DNA of 64,000 nt. Source: Aquabacterium sp. A7-Y (GTDB lineage: Bacteria > Pseudomonadota > Gammaproteobacteria > Burkholderiales > Burkholderiaceae_C). Positions 34,418 through 43,041 of this stretch are shown here, one piece after another (the first letter of the stretch is position 1; every line of letters starts with the position of its first letter). The stretch is taken from assembly GCF_026153205.1 (NCBI RefSeq), contig NZ_JAPFBW010000008.1:153072-217071 (forward strand), read 5' to 3'. Made by a program: the position numbers and the translations under genes. The notes under the pieces are model-generated. The model saw nothing but the letters and a program-made list of their open reading frames with translations. It was not told where the DNA came from and did no database searches.

Positions 34418-35243
34418 CTTCGGTCCCTGGAGGCCGGGGCTTCAGCGCAGCAGTTTTCGGAGCAGCTGCGCTGACGAAGGCAAGGGCCGCCGCCGGCAGA
34501 GCGCCAGCTCGCGAGTTTCAGGCGAGGGCATGGAGACATCGCGCTTTGCATCGCAAATATCCGGACGGCGAATGAAATCTTTCATCAACTTGACATGGCT
34601 CCTGGTTTTCGAAAAGCAGCCGACGCTTGTGAACCGCCAGCGGGCCGCGGATACACCAGGAGGGCCGCTCCGGCAATACCTCCCGCAATTTGCCTGGAAA
34701 CGCATCGCAGTCCATCGTGACGGCCTCGACGAGGCTTGTCATTTGAATCTCCATTCGTCATCGCCGCGAGCACGGATAAGGGGGCGACTCAAAAAGCCGC
34801 CGACCCGGCGCGCGCCGCCAACGTGCAATGCTGGTGGGCCGGCCGAGGAGAAAAACGCCGCCGAGGCCGGCGGAGGTATGGATCTGCGTCGCGTGGATCA
34901 CTGTACGTAGCGCGCCGCGGTGATCAACCTGTCCTTCTGGACCGCGCGTTTCGCCTGTTCTTGCGGGCAGTTCAGCGCCTGCCGTTGCACTCGGTATAAC
35001 TCTTCACCGCTCCGAGGTTTGCTGCTCGACAGGCATGCCGTCGATTCATTTCGGCAAGGAAATGCGCCCGCAGCCTGCGCCCGCCACACGGCGTGCGGGT
35101 CACGGCCCGAAGCACCGGCCGCGCATCGGAGCCATTCACCGTGAAACACCAGGGCCAACCCCTGGGATGAGCGGCTTGCTCTGATTTCTCAAAGCGTCGC
35201 GTTGAATATTGAACCCAGGACCCTCACGCGCAAAACCACCCTG
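34418..35243. other. long, mostly gene-free interval of lower GC
   Basis: Between the ketosynthase start and the tiny ORFs at 35244. Apart from the weak frame at 34518-34742 nothing is supported. One minus-strand frame (34898-35158) ends KRAVQKDRLITAARYVQ and looks partly protein-like, but it has no start or ribosome site and is left unannotated. Base composition is more A+T-rich around 34540-34800, which may mark a regulatory or acquired segment. Confidence 0.5.
34518..34742 (-). CDS. possible small protein upstream of the ketosynthase (weak)
   Basis: A 74-residue frame beginning MTSLVEAVTMDCDAFPGKL, with GGAG six bases before the ATG at 34742. It is Cys-containing (four Cys), soluble and unlike anything I recognise. 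It lies on the same strand 100 bases upstream of the ketosynthase gene. It could be a co-transcribed small partner, or a chance frame in an A+T-richer leader. Confidence 0.35.
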   Translation of the reverse strand: MTSLVEAVTMDCDAFPGKLREVLPERPSWCIRGPLAVHKRRLLFENQEPCQVDERFHSPSGYLRCKARCLHALA

Positions 35244-35321
35244 ATGGGGGATTTGATGTTCGATTCGGTTTCGTTAATTTCACTGATGGCCCTGTTGGAG
35301 GCGTCGGGCGGGGCCGCCTGA
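35244..35321 (+). CDS. tiny ORF, 25 aa (first of three)
   Basis: Encodes MGDLMFDSVSLISLMALLEA plus five residues; amphipathic/hydrophobic. The ribosome site is weak. It is listed because it is followed within 30 bases by a coupled pair of small ORFs on the same strand. It might be a leader peptide. Confidence 0.3.
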   Translation: MGDLMFDSVSLISLMALLEASGGAA

Positions 35322-35351
35322 GGCCCGCGGTTTGGTGAGCGAGGAGCCGTG

Positions 35352-35462
35352 ATGCAGATCTTCCTCGGCCCCATCGCGCCGCTGCAGGGAATCTCAGCGC
35401 ATCGGTGCGAGGGGCCGATGTGCCACGACGCGCAGCACCTGCTCGGACTGGAAGGCCCATGA
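35352..35462 (+). CDS. tiny ORF, 36 aa, translationally coupled to next
   Basis: Encodes a 36-residue peptide beginning MQIFLGPIAPLQGI, with two Cys. GAGGAG sits five bases before the ATG. Its stop overlaps the next start (ATGA at 35459-35462), an arrangement that rarely arises by chance with a good ribosome site. No family recognised. Confidence 0.45.
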   Translation: MQIFLGPIAPLQGISAHRCEGPMCHDAQHLLGLEGP

Positions 35463-35725
35463 GGCTGCCGGCCAGCCACACGGCCCCGGCGCCCCGGGCA
35501 CGGCGCCCGCGCCTGGCGCTGTGGGCGCGTTGCGCTCTGATCATCGCGCTGGTCTTGCTCGGCGCTGCGGCCGCACAGGCGCTGCAGACGCGCGACGAGT
35601 GCGCCAACCCGAAAGCCGGCCGCTGGCGTGCCGAGGAAGGGGCCCGGCTCGCCACCGCAGCGTGGAGGAGGCGATGCGCCACTGCGCGCACGCGCCCGAG
35701 GCGGCACAGGTCCATTCCGAACTGA
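35459..35725 (+). CDS. small single-pass membrane protein, 88 aa
   Basis: Arg/Pro-rich cytoplasmic N-terminus, one clear membrane helix (LALWARCALIIALVLLGAAAA), then a DECANPKAGRWRAEEGAR segment. The last 35 residues are Arg-rich and look frame-shadow-like, so a frameshift near 35640 is possible: the neighbouring frame reads SVEEAMRHCAHAPEAAQVHSEL. It is translationally coupled to the preceding tiny ORF and converges on ridA. Function unknown. Confidence 0.45.
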   Translation: MRLPASHTAPAPRARRPRLALWARCALIIALVLLGAAAAQALQTRDECANPKAGRWRAEEGARLATAAWRRRCATARTRPRRHRSIPN

Positions 35726-35732
35726 CAAGCTC

Positions 35733-36137
35733 TCAGCCGGCCAGGGGTGCGGCGCGGTCGCGGACCGCCACCGCCGTCACCTTCACCTTGCCGCCGAAGG
35801 GCAGCGCCGCGGCCTGGTAGATGGTGCGGGCCGGCCGCTGCCCCGGCGGGAACAGCGACTCATAGACGCCGTTGACCTCGGGCACGCCCCGCAGGTCCAC
35901 GAAGGCGATATCGATGAACACCAGGTCGGCTGGCTCGAAGCCGGCGGCAGCCAGCGCGCTGAACAGGTTGCGGAAGGCCAGTTGGGCCTCCTGGGCCGGC
36001 GTGCCGGGCACATAACGCCCCTCGGCATCGAGCGAGAGCTGGCCGCTCAGATAGCAGGTGTCGTTGACGACCACCGCATGGCTGATGGGGGACGACCAGG
36101 ACGGCAGCCCCGGACCGGAAGTGATGAAACGTCGCAT
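35733..36137 (-). CDS. RidA/YjgF/UK114 family protein
   Basis: 134 residues with family motifs: AVVVNDTCYLSGQLSLDAEG near the start, and near the end RPARTIYQAAALPFGGKVKV, whose Arg is the substrate carboxylate-binding residue. RidA enzymes hydrolyse reactive enamine/imine intermediates from PLP-enzyme reactions; some paralogues have unknown roles. AAGGAA lies before the ATG at 36137. The extra upstream frame is not family sequence. Confidence 0.9.
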   Translation of the reverse strand: MRRFITSGPGLPSWSSPISHAVVVNDTCYLSGQLSLDAEGRYVPGTPAQEAQLAFRNLFSALAAAGFEPADLVFIDIAFVDLRGVPEVNGVYESLFPPGQRPARTIYQAAALPFGGKVKVTAVAVRDRAAPLAG

Positions 36138-36568
36138 CGTCTGTTCCTTCCCTGGCCTGCAGTCCCCGGAGGCAGCCAGCAGGCCTTCCCTGAACGTACG
36201 CATTCCCTTCAAGAGCAGCTGCCAGGCCAGGCACGAAGGCGCTGAAGTCGAGCCGCAGCAATGCGACCCGCCGGCCGGCGACGTGCATGAACAAATTGTG
36301 GCGCAGCCGCAGGTCCTCTCGTAACAGGCCTTCGCCCAGCTGACCCGGACAGGAGGACAGGCGGGACCGGCGCGCCAACGTCTTCGGGTGCGCAGCGGAC
36401 GCCACCGCGTCACGTCACATCAGCGCCGACAAGGTTCAAGCAGAAGCGATCGCATTCCGCAATGCCAGACATAAGGAGGATCAACTTCATCGCGGTGCCC
36501 TCGCTCCATAAGCTCCTGAGCAGTCCACAGCCTCTGGACCCACACCAACATCACTCAAGGAGCCTCTC
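36138..36568. other. gene-free stretch between ridA and CHRD gene
   Basis: No intact gene. On the minus strand a stretch near 36210-36340 reads LRLRHNLFMHVAGRRVALLR and could be a relic of a kinase/phosphotransferase-like gene; that is speculative. An AAGGAGG near 36474 is not followed by a good ATG. Confidence 0.45.
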
Positions 36569-37747
36569 ATGACATTCACGTTGAGAACCGTCTCGACCTG
36601 GTCGGCCATCACCGCCGCGACGCTGTTCCTGGTCGCCTGCGGCGGATCGGGCGACGATGACGGCCCCCCCGGCAGCACGCAAGGCCCGGCTGTCGAAACC
36701 ATTTCGGCCGTGCTCGACGGCGACCAGGAAGCGCCGCAGCGGATCGCCAGCGTCGCCAACGGCAGCGCCACCTTCTCGCTCGAGCGCTCCACGCGCACCT
36801 TGAGCGGCACCGTCACGGTGGACGGCGTCACGCCCTCGGTCGCTCATATCCATGCAGGTGCTCCCGGTGTCGCGGGGCCGATCGCGCTGCCGCTGTCGGT
36901 CCACCCGGGCGGGGCCCGTCTGGCACCGACCGTGCTGAGCACAGAACAACTTGCCCAGCTCGACGAAGGCGCCCTGTACATCAACGTCCACAGCACCACG
37001 CACCCGAGCGGCGAGATCCGCGGGCAGCTCGGACGCGAGGTGTTCGTCGCCGAGCTGGGCGCCGCGCAGGAAGTCGCTCCCACCCAGGTCGTCAGCTCGG
37101 CGTCCGGCGTCGGCCGCCTGGTGCTGAACCCGGTCACGCGCGCGCTCTCTGGCGAGCTGGAGCTCAGCGGCATCGAGGCCACCGCCGCCCACATCCACAG
37201 CGCGCCGGTGGGGCAGAACGGCCCCATCGTGATCAACCTGGAGGACCACGGCGGGCATGGCCACTTCACGGTGCCCGAGAACACCGTGCTGAACGAGGCA
37301 CAAGTGAAAACCTTGCGTGGCGGCGGCCTCTACCTCAACGTGCATTCGGCCACACATCCCGGCGGGGAGATCCGCGGCCAAGTCGGCCGCCGGGTACGCG
37401 TCGCCGTGGCCTCGGGCCGCCAGGAGGTGCCGGCGAATGGCTCGACCGCCAGCGGGCGGGCATTTTTCGCCTACGGCCTCGCCGACCGATCGCTGCAAGG
37501 TCGGCTGACGCTGAGCGGCATGAACGCGACGGCCGCCCATCTCCACCAGGCGCCGGCCGGCGTCAACGGGCCGATCGCCGTCAACCTCGAACAGAACCCG
37601 GCCGACGCCGAGGTTTGGACGCTCGCGCCGGGCGTGACGCTTTCCCCGAGCCAAGCCGAAGCACTGCTGGCGGACGGCCTCTACGTCAACGCGCACTCAG
37701 CCGCTTTCGCGGCGGGCGAGGTCAGGGGGCAGTTGCTGGCGCGGTGA
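36569..37747 (+). CDS. lipoprotein with three tandem CHRD domains
   Basis: 392 residues. The lipobox LFLVAC is followed by a GGSGDDDG linker and three CHRD (chordin-type) repeats at about 43-160, 161-285 and 286-390. Each has an AHIHxAPxGxxGPI block and a GxLYxNVHSxxxPxGEIRGQ block. CHRD domains are found in surface and secreted proteins of unknown precise function. A CAAGGAG site precedes the ATG. A decayed copy of the last repeat lies near 43770. Confidence 0.92.
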   Translation: MTFTLRTVSTWSAITAATLFLVACGGSGDDDGPPGSTQGPAVETISAVLDGDQEAPQRIASVANGSATFSLERSTRTLSGTVTVDGVTPSVAHIHAGAPGVAGPIALPLSVHPGGARLAPTVLSTEQLAQLDEGALYINVHSTTHPSGEIRGQLGREVFVAELGAAQEVAPTQVVSSASGVGRLVLNPVTRALSGELELSGIEATAAHIHSAPVGQNGPIVINLEDHGGHGHFTVPENTVLNEAQVKTLRGGGLYLNVHSATHPGGEIRGQVGRRVRVAVASGRQEVPANGSTASGRAFFAYGLADRSLQGRLTLSGMNATAAHLHQAPAGVNGPIAVNLEQNPADAEVWTLAPGVTLSPSQAEALLADGLYVNAHSAAFAAGEVRGQLLAR

Positions 37748-37775
37748 TCGCAGGACCTTCGAGCTTCCTTTAAAA

Positions 37776-37820
37776 AACCGGCTGACGGCGGCTGGCGGCG
37801 CGACCACCAGCCGGTTCTTC
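37776..37820 (+). terminator. probable terminator after CHRD gene
   Basis: A 9-bp stem AACCGGCTG/CAGCCGGTT with a GC-rich 23-base loop, followed by the T-rich CTTCTCTG. It starts 28 bases after the CHRD stop. The A-run at its 5' side could also let it work for the convergent gene. Confidence 0.55.
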
Positions 37821-37871
37821 TCTGCGTTCAAGGCGGCGAACCGTTCAGTGCCTCCTCAGGCCCGGGAACCG

Positions 37872-38987
37872 TCACACCCGGAGCGGCCCCTGCCCGCTCT
37901 TGTAAACGACTTGCAGGTGCCGGAACCCGACCCGTCGCTCGTCAAACAACACCCCCAGCCCGCCCACGTCGAGCGGGTTGTCGCCCAGCCAGGCAATCAG
38001 GTCCTGTCGCGTTTGTGCCTTGCTCAGGAACAGGGCGTAAGCGATGGTCGACCCGTAGAAGAAGCCCTCGAATGCAGTGAGACTGTCGGCCAAGCCTTCT
38101 CGCCCACTCGCCCGTCGTCGAAAGTCTTGCGCCAGCGCTTCTTTCGCCGAGCGGGGCAAGGGAAACGCCGACACCATGCCCAGACCGGAGGCGACCTCCA
38201 TCGGTGTCGAGCTGATCTGACGGTTTGCAACGAAACTCATCGCGAACACCGGGCTGACAAAGTGGTGGCTGGTCCTCGCGCATTCCAAGGCGGCGAGCAT
38301 TGGAAACGTGATCATCAGCAATATCAGCCCGTGCGCTCCAGGAGCACCGATGATCTGGGCGGTCTTGTCCTCGACATCCGCTCCATTTCGTTCTGCACTC
38401 ACGGCCTGATGAATCTTGACGCCGAGGCGCGCCGTCTCCCTCGTCAAATGCTCGAACGCGCCGCGGCCGAAGCTGTCCTCGGAGAACAGGACAGCGACCT
38501 TGGACAAGGCCGCCCCGCGGACCATGCCCAGCATGCGCGTGATTTCGGCTTCGTAGGAGGCGCGAAGGTGAAAGATCAACTTGGACCCGGTCCGCAGGTA
38601 TTCAGCACCCGACCGAATGCCAATGACAGGCAGGCCTTCTCTTTCCGCGATTGGAAGCGCCGCTTCAGCGTGAGGCGTCCCGACGATGCCCGTGGCTGCC
38701 AGGATCGAACGATCCCTGGCGAAGGCCGCGGTATTGAGCGCCGTCAGCGCCGGATTGGATCGATCCTCCTCGACGATCAACCGGATACGGAAGTCGAGCA
38801 CGTCCTCTGCACGCTCGAACGCAAGTTGGTAGCCGGATAGCAAATCCCGCGCTACCTCGCTCTGGATGCTTTCGATCGGCAGCGTCAATGCGATCTTCGG
38901 CCGTACTGCAGCCCGTATCGGCGCCGCGACGGCCAGGTGTGCCGCGAGCGAGCACGCGGCGAAGTTGATGACGTTTCGACGTCTCAT
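37872..38987 (-). CDS. periplasmic binding protein (Peripla_BP_6 type), orphan
   Basis: 371 residues. The signal peptide has a possible twin-Arg-like MRRRNVINFAACSLAAHLAVAAPIRA. A two-lobed ligand-binding fold follows (IALTLPIESIQSEVARDLLSGYQLAF; ATGIVGTPHAEAALPIAEREGLPVIGIRSG; VAVLFSEDSFGRGAFEHL). GAGG precedes the ATG. It is 11 bases downstream of a small secreted protein gene in the same transcription direction. No permease or ATPase is nearby. It is only distantly like the binding protein at 1877-3025. Confidence 0.85.
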   Translation of the reverse strand: MRRRNVINFAACSLAAHLAVAAPIRAAVRPKIALTLPIESIQSEVARDLLSGYQLAFERAEDVLDFRIRLIVEEDRSNPALTALNTAAFARDRSILAATGIVGTPHAEAALPIAEREGLPVIGIRSGAEYLRTGSKLIFHLRASYEAEITRMLGMVRGAALSKVAVLFSEDSFGRGAFEHLTRETARLGVKIHQAVSAERNGADVEDKTAQIIGAPGAHGLILLMITFPMLAALECARTSHHFVSPVFAMSFVANRQISSTPMEVASGLGMVSAFPLPRSAKEALAQDFRRRASGREGLADSLTAFEGFFYGSTIAYALFLSKAQTRQDLIAWLGDNPLDVGGLGVLFDERRVGFRHLQVVYKSGQGPLRV

Positions 38988-38998
38988 CGCGCACCTCG

Positions 38999-39451
38999 TC
39001 AAAGCGAAGCATCGCAGTGGGCCGATCGAATGACAGCCAGGGCCTCTCGCGGTTCCATTCCCACCGCTTTCGCTTCTGTCAGGGCCCGGTTCAGCCGGAC
39101 CGCGTACGACGCCGAAATTTCCGAGTCGCTGCAGAACTGCGATTTCTCGGTCGCGCTCATGTCCGCCCACTTCGACGGCAGGCAGTGGAACAGTTCCAAG
39201 GATGCGAGCGCATCGCCGGTTCCAAACCCTATAAAGTTGGCTTGGCTCAGGGATCTGACCACCCACTCGCTGTATTCGGCGGAAGCCTCCTCGTAACCGT
39301 CGCCGCCGCAAAACACCGCCAGGTGTTCGCTCTTCGCGCCGTCGAACCGAATAAACGTTCCGCTGCCGGTACGGGCTGCACTGATTTCCGCAATAGCCGC
39401 GCTGTTCGCTAAAACCAAAGTGGCCGCAAGGGCCCAAAAGCGGATTCGCAT
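38999..39451 (-). CDS. small secreted hypothetical protein, operon with binding protein
   Basis: 150 residues with a signal peptide (MRIRFWALAATLVLANSAAIAE) and a mature domain holding four Cys (one in VFCGGDGY, one in FHCLPSKW, one in QFCSDSE, one in AHCDAS), likely two disulfides. GGGAG lies eight bases before the ATG. The 11-base gap to the following binding-protein gene implies co-transcription. They may form an exported sensor pair. Family not recognised. Confidence 0.7.
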   Translation of the reverse strand: MRIRFWALAATLVLANSAAIAEISAARTGSGTFIRFDGAKSEHLAVFCGGDGYEEASAEYSEWVVRSLSQANFIGFGTGDALASLELFHCLPSKWADMSATEKSQFCSDSEISASYAVRLNRALTEAKAVGMEPREALAVIRSAHCDASL

Positions 39452-39956
39452 TGCCTGCTCCCATCGAAGAAAAATCATCGACCCCGCTGCCGGGTCGGCG
39501 TCGGGGGCATTCGATGTCACTTGCCATACCCTTTTGGGGAACAAATTCCTTTTCGTGACAAACGTTAAGTGAGATTAGGCGAAGCGACCCGCCTTGTGCG
39601 CTGGCAGATGTGGCAGTGAGCTTTCTCCCCGCAGGAGGTATTGGGATGGCGCCTGTGGAAGTACCGAGAAACATGTCCGAGAACAGGACAGATTCCCGCC
39701 GAAGCGGTGTTTGCGAATCACCGTCGCGGCGATCAAATGGTAGCTGGAATCACTGGAAGCAAATTCTTGCGGCCGATTCCGCGTGTCGGCTGGAAAATGA
39801 CCCCCGCGAAATTTGCCAGTTCCCGAACTGTTCTTACGGCTCCGAGGCCGTGTTCGGCCCTGGTGCCCTCACTGGCCCCCGGAAGACCAAGGGCTGCCAT
39901 GGCAGCCCTTGGTCGGCATCGTATCAGCCACCGCTAGCGAGGCCGTCGATGTCCGG
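39452..39956. other. gene-free stretch with long palindrome
   Basis: No supportable gene. Lower GC than flanking genes. Its main feature is the perfect 30-bp palindrome at 39885-39914. Confidence 0.55.
39885..39914. repeat. perfect 30-bp palindrome
   Basis: GACCAAGGGCTGCCA and its exact reverse complement abut with no spacer. It is 42 bases past the stop of the deaminase-fold gene on the minus strand, so it may form its terminator hairpin. A T-tract is nearly absent, so a protein-binding or cruciform site is also possible. Confidence 0.8.
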
Positions 39957-40349
39957 TCAAGCGAGGTCCTTTGTTTTCTGCAGGTTGATGCCGCACTCCT
40001 TGAGCAATGCAGCGACGTTTTGACTGACGCCCCATTCCGTTTTACCCGCCGTTTTGGTGCCCCAGTCGGTTTTCGGACCCAGCGCGAATCCAAGCTGCCT
40101 CAGTATGCTGGAACACTTCAAGCAAACGGGCCTTGAAGGGCAGAGAACGACCTTGATAGGGGTCGTCTCAAGTATTTGTTTCGCAGCCAGAATGCACAGT
40201 TTGGTCGTGGTATTGACCTCCGACTCCTGGGCCTCGATGAAGTTGTGCAAAGCGTCCATTTCAGCATGGCCGTGTCCGTGGCCAGTTTCTCCTTCGTATT
40301 CGACCGCATTGATCGTCAGAATAGCGTCGCAACTTTCGGAAAGGGGCAT
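39957..40349 (-). CDS. stand-alone cytidine-deaminase-superfamily protein
   Basis: 130 residues. The zinc motif HAE (28-30) lies in GHGHGHAEMDALHNF, and a second motif, PVCLKC (Cys76, Cys79), follows a beta strand IKVVLC. Spacing and order match the deaminase fold. The C-terminus carries a KTDWG/KTEWG doublet. The overall sequence resembles no housekeeping deaminase and has fewer G/C-ending codons than its neighbours, suggesting transfer. Such folds occur in bacterial toxins and in tRNA or nucleotide editors. GGAG lies seven bases before the ATG at 40349; a GTG at 40394 is the alternative. No immunity gene is recognised. Confidence 0.7.
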   Translation of the reverse strand: MPLSESCDAILTINAVEYEGETGHGHGHAEMDALHNFIEAQESEVNTTTKLCILAAKQILETTPIKVVLCPSRPVCLKCSSILRQLGFALGPKTDWGTKTAGKTEWGVSQNVAALLKECGINLQKTKDLA

Positions 40350-40868
40350 GTTTTTGCTCCGGTTCGGATCGTGTTTACCCATCAACGCCGGCACTACCTC
40401 AACGCCTCACGATGCCGGCGTCGACCATTCTTGAAGCTTTAGGCCACCGCACTCCATCCCTACCCCGACACGGCAGCCCCCCTAATACACGGGGCCACAC
40501 CGGTTCCCTGCCGACCTTTTGCAGCGGAGTTTTGTGTCAGTCTCGATGCGGTACGCAAACGCACCGGGTGGCAACCGGTCTCGCACCTCGGGTTGCGCTG
40601 AAGAAGCAAAAACGCGCCAGCGGCGGGTTTCTGGATGGAGGCCAGGTCCAACCCGGCCGGTCGACGCATCCGACTTACTTGCCGGCAGACACGGGGCTGA
40701 CGGCAGCGGGCTGGCTGCCCGCGTCGGCGCCGGTGGCAACAAAGGCGTTCAATTGGCGAAGTTGCTTTATTCCAAGACGGGCGCGCGGCCGGCACACCAG
40801 ACCTCTTGACCCGACACACGGGCTCTCTTGCGTCATGGAGACGATGCGCTTCTCATGAAGACCCAGCC
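40350..40868. other. gene-free stretch
   Basis: No gene with a start, ribosome site and credible protein. One minus-strand frame ends LNAFVATGADAGSQPAAVSP near 40675-40760 and could be a gene 3' relic, but nothing upstream of it holds together. Confidence 0.45.
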
Positions 40869-41321
40869 TCACCGCGTCGTGGACACCTTGGTCGTTCGAC
40901 GTGGCCTCATCGCGACGACAGCCTTGTATTCGGTGGGTGCGACCGACTTGCTGTGCATCGGCCGTGGCTCCAGCGACACCAAACGGATCTCGTAGTTGCC
41001 GGCTTTGACCGCGTGCTTCCAGTCCTGCTCGCCGCCGCTCCATGGCAGGACCACCACTTGAGATTGGATGTTCTCTCCGGTGAGCCAGAAGAAGGCTCTT
41101 GCTTCGCCCGCAACACCGCACTGAACATCGGAAGGGCAGCGAGTATCGTGATAGCCGACAAACTTCAGTTGGAAAGCGCTTGGAGCCGGCGGTGCGGCGC
41201 CTTGGAAACCCATGGACAGTTCCAGCGGGTCGCCGACGACTGTCGCGGACTGGGCGAATGTCAAAGACGGAAGGAGCGCGGCGGTGACAACGCTCAGAAG
41301 GGCAGAGCTCAGGAATCTCAT
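40869..41321 (-). CDS. small secreted hypothetical protein, 150 aa
   Basis: A signal peptide (MRFLSSALLSVVTAALLPSLTFAQ) is followed by a single beta-sandwich-like domain. The domain contains LKFVGYHDTRCPSDVQCGVAGEARAFF, with a Cys pair resembling the RCPxDVQC motif of a widespread family of small exported proteins, and NYEIRLVSLEPRPM near the end. Function is not known for that family. The start at 41321 has AGGCCTC, a modest site. Confidence 0.75.
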   Translation of the reverse strand: MRFLSSALLSVVTAALLPSLTFAQSATVVGDPLELSMGFQGAAPPAPSAFQLKFVGYHDTRCPSDVQCGVAGEARAFFWLTGENIQSQVVVLPWSGGEQDWKHAVKAGNYEIRLVSLEPRPMHSKSVAPTEYKAVVAMRPRRTTKVSTTR

Positions 41322-41841
41322 GAGGCCTAGCGTGGATGAGACCCGCGCACCCTAACGCACCCCGCGACCTACCACCCCCCGCCGTCCAGGGACCTTGCCG
41401 CAGTTGGCTCTGGCCTGGATTCGGGGACGATTGGCTCGGGCCGGCCCACGGTGCTGAGCGCTTTGCATCCAGGATAGGCAACTGCGCTCTCTGCTGAAGT
41501 CAGGACGGGCTCGCGGCCGCATACGATGTATCAATATCGGAGTTAAAACACTGAACGTGTCTTGCTGCGGATAAAAGCCTTCGCTCTCGAAGCTGCCCTT
41601 CATTGGCGATGCAAGACAGTGAGAGCTTGCTTGATCGTCCGCGGACGTTACCAAAAGGCGCAATGCCTGTAGAGCCGATGCGAGAGCGCCTCTAGCATTG
41701 GGCCACGTTCCATACGGCGTTCAGAAAATGCCTGAGAGCGAGGGAGGCCGGGACGCACAAGACGCCCTACAAAGCACCCGTCGATCACGACATCACGGGC
41801 GGAGCCTCGCGCTGATCATTCATAGAACAAGAGGTTCTGAT
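41322..41841. other. gene-free stretch upstream of beta-helix lipoprotein
   Basis: No gene is supported. It probably holds the divergent promoters of the two flanking secreted-protein genes; I could not define -35/-10 pairs. Confidence 0.5.
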
Positions 41842-43041
41842 ATGCACAAGGAAACAGGCAACGCCATGCGTACAGCGTGGCATGGCATGGCGCTGTCGCT
41901 CATCCTCACGGCCGTGTTGTCGGCCTGCGGAGGGGGCTCCTCGGGGTCGGATGGCACCTCGTCGAACACGCCTACGCCCAATCCGGCTCCGAACCCCACG
42001 CCGAACCCGTCACCCAATCCGACGCCGAACCCGCCCACCGCTGGCTTGCCTGCGGCCGGCTACCCTGGCGGTGCCGCGGTTCCTTCCGAGGCCCAGGCAG
42101 AGGACGTCTCCAGCCCCCGCACCATCATCGGCACCGGCACCGCGGCGAGTTGCACCAGCGCTGCGTTCGTCGCTGCGGTGGCCAAAGGCGGTGTGATCAC
42201 CTTCAATTGCGGCAGCGAGCCGGTCACGATCACCCTGCTCGAGACCGCGAAGATCGTCAACAACACCGGCCCGAAGATCGTGATCGACGGCGGCGGCAAG
42301 GTCACGCTCTCGGGCGCTGGCCAGCGCCGTATCCTCTACATGAACACCTGCGACCCGGCGCAAGGGTGGACCACCTCGCACTGCCAGAACCAGGACCACC
42401 CGCAGCTCACGCTGCAGAACCTGACCTTTGTCGACGGCGCGACGAGCGGGACCAATGCCGCGGGCGCGAACGGCGGCGGCGCGGTGTTCGCGCGGGGCGG
42501 CCGGCTCAAGATCGTCAACAGTCGCTTCTTTCGCAACCAGTGCGATGCCACGGGTCCGGACGTCGGTGGTGGCGCCGTCCGTGCCCTGAGCCAATACGAG
42601 AACCTGCCGCTGTACGTAGTGAATTCCACCTTCGGCGGCCGCAGCGACCTGGGGAACTTCTGCAGCAACGGCGCTGCCCTGTCCTCCATCGGCGTCAGCT
42701 TCACCGTGATCAACAGCCTGTTCACGCACAACAGAGCGATCGGCGTTGGGGCCAACCCGGCCCGCAGCGGCACGCCCGGCGGCGGCAGCGGCGGCGCCAT
42801 CTATAACGACGGCAACACCTTCCACCTGCGCATCCAGGGCAGCCGGATGACGAACAACACGGCCAACGAAGGAGGTGGCGCCATCTTCTTCGTGAGCAAC
42901 GACCGCAGCGGCACCCTGGGCATCACCAACTCGTCCCTGTCGGCCAACACGAGCAGCGGCTTCGAGACGGAGGGCCTGCCGGGGATCTTCTATCTCGGCA
43001 ACGGCGCGCCGCAGATCAGTGGATCGACGCTGCAGCCCTAG
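41842..43041 (+). CDS. lipoprotein with Pro-Asn repeat linker and beta-helix domain
   Basis: 399 residues. The lipobox LTAVLSAC leads to a GGGSSGSDG linker and a PNPTPNPSPNPTPNP repeat (about 45-65). A right-handed beta-helix follows (about 95-395) with many NG/GG turns (GGAVFARGGRLKIVNSRFF; GGAIYNDGNTFHLRIQGSRM; NEGGGAIFFVSN), as in polymorphic-membrane-protein/CSLREA-like adhesins. AGAGG sits eight bases before the ATG at 41842; a second ATG at 41866 is possible. It is probably a surface-exposed adhesin or polysaccharide-binding protein. Confidence 0.85.
   Translation: MHKETGNAMRTAWHGMALSLILTAVLSACGGGSSGSDGTSSNTPTPNPAPNPTPNPSPNPTPNPPTAGLPAAGYPGGAAVPSEAQAEDVSSPRTIIGTGTAASCTSAAFVAAVAKGGVITFNCGSEPVTITLLETAKIVNNTGPKIVIDGGGKVTLSGAGQRRILYMNTCDPAQGWTTSHCQNQDHPQLTLQNLTFVDGATSGTNAAGANGGGAVFARGGRLKIVNSRFFRNQCDATGPDVGGGAVRALSQYENLPLYVVNSTFGGRSDLGNFCSNGAALSSIGVSFTVINSLFTHNRAIGVGANPARSGTPGGGSGGAIYNDGNTFHLRIQGSRMTNNTANEGGGAIFFVSNDRSGTLGITNSSLSANTSSGFETEGLPGIFYLGNGAPQISGSTLQP

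Noticed and set aside
34898..35158. Minus-strand frame ending KRAVQKDRLITAARYVQ
   Set aside because: Partly protein-like, but no ribosome site or recognisable start, and the first half is random-looking.
36495..36571. GTG-started 25-codon ORF overlapping the CHRD start codon
   Set aside because: It follows an AAGGAGG but the spacing is about 15 bases and the peptide is unremarkable.
39610..40023. Plus-strand frames between the secreted protein and the deaminase
   Set aside because: They overlap the palindrome and the deaminase 3' end and show no consistent coding bias.
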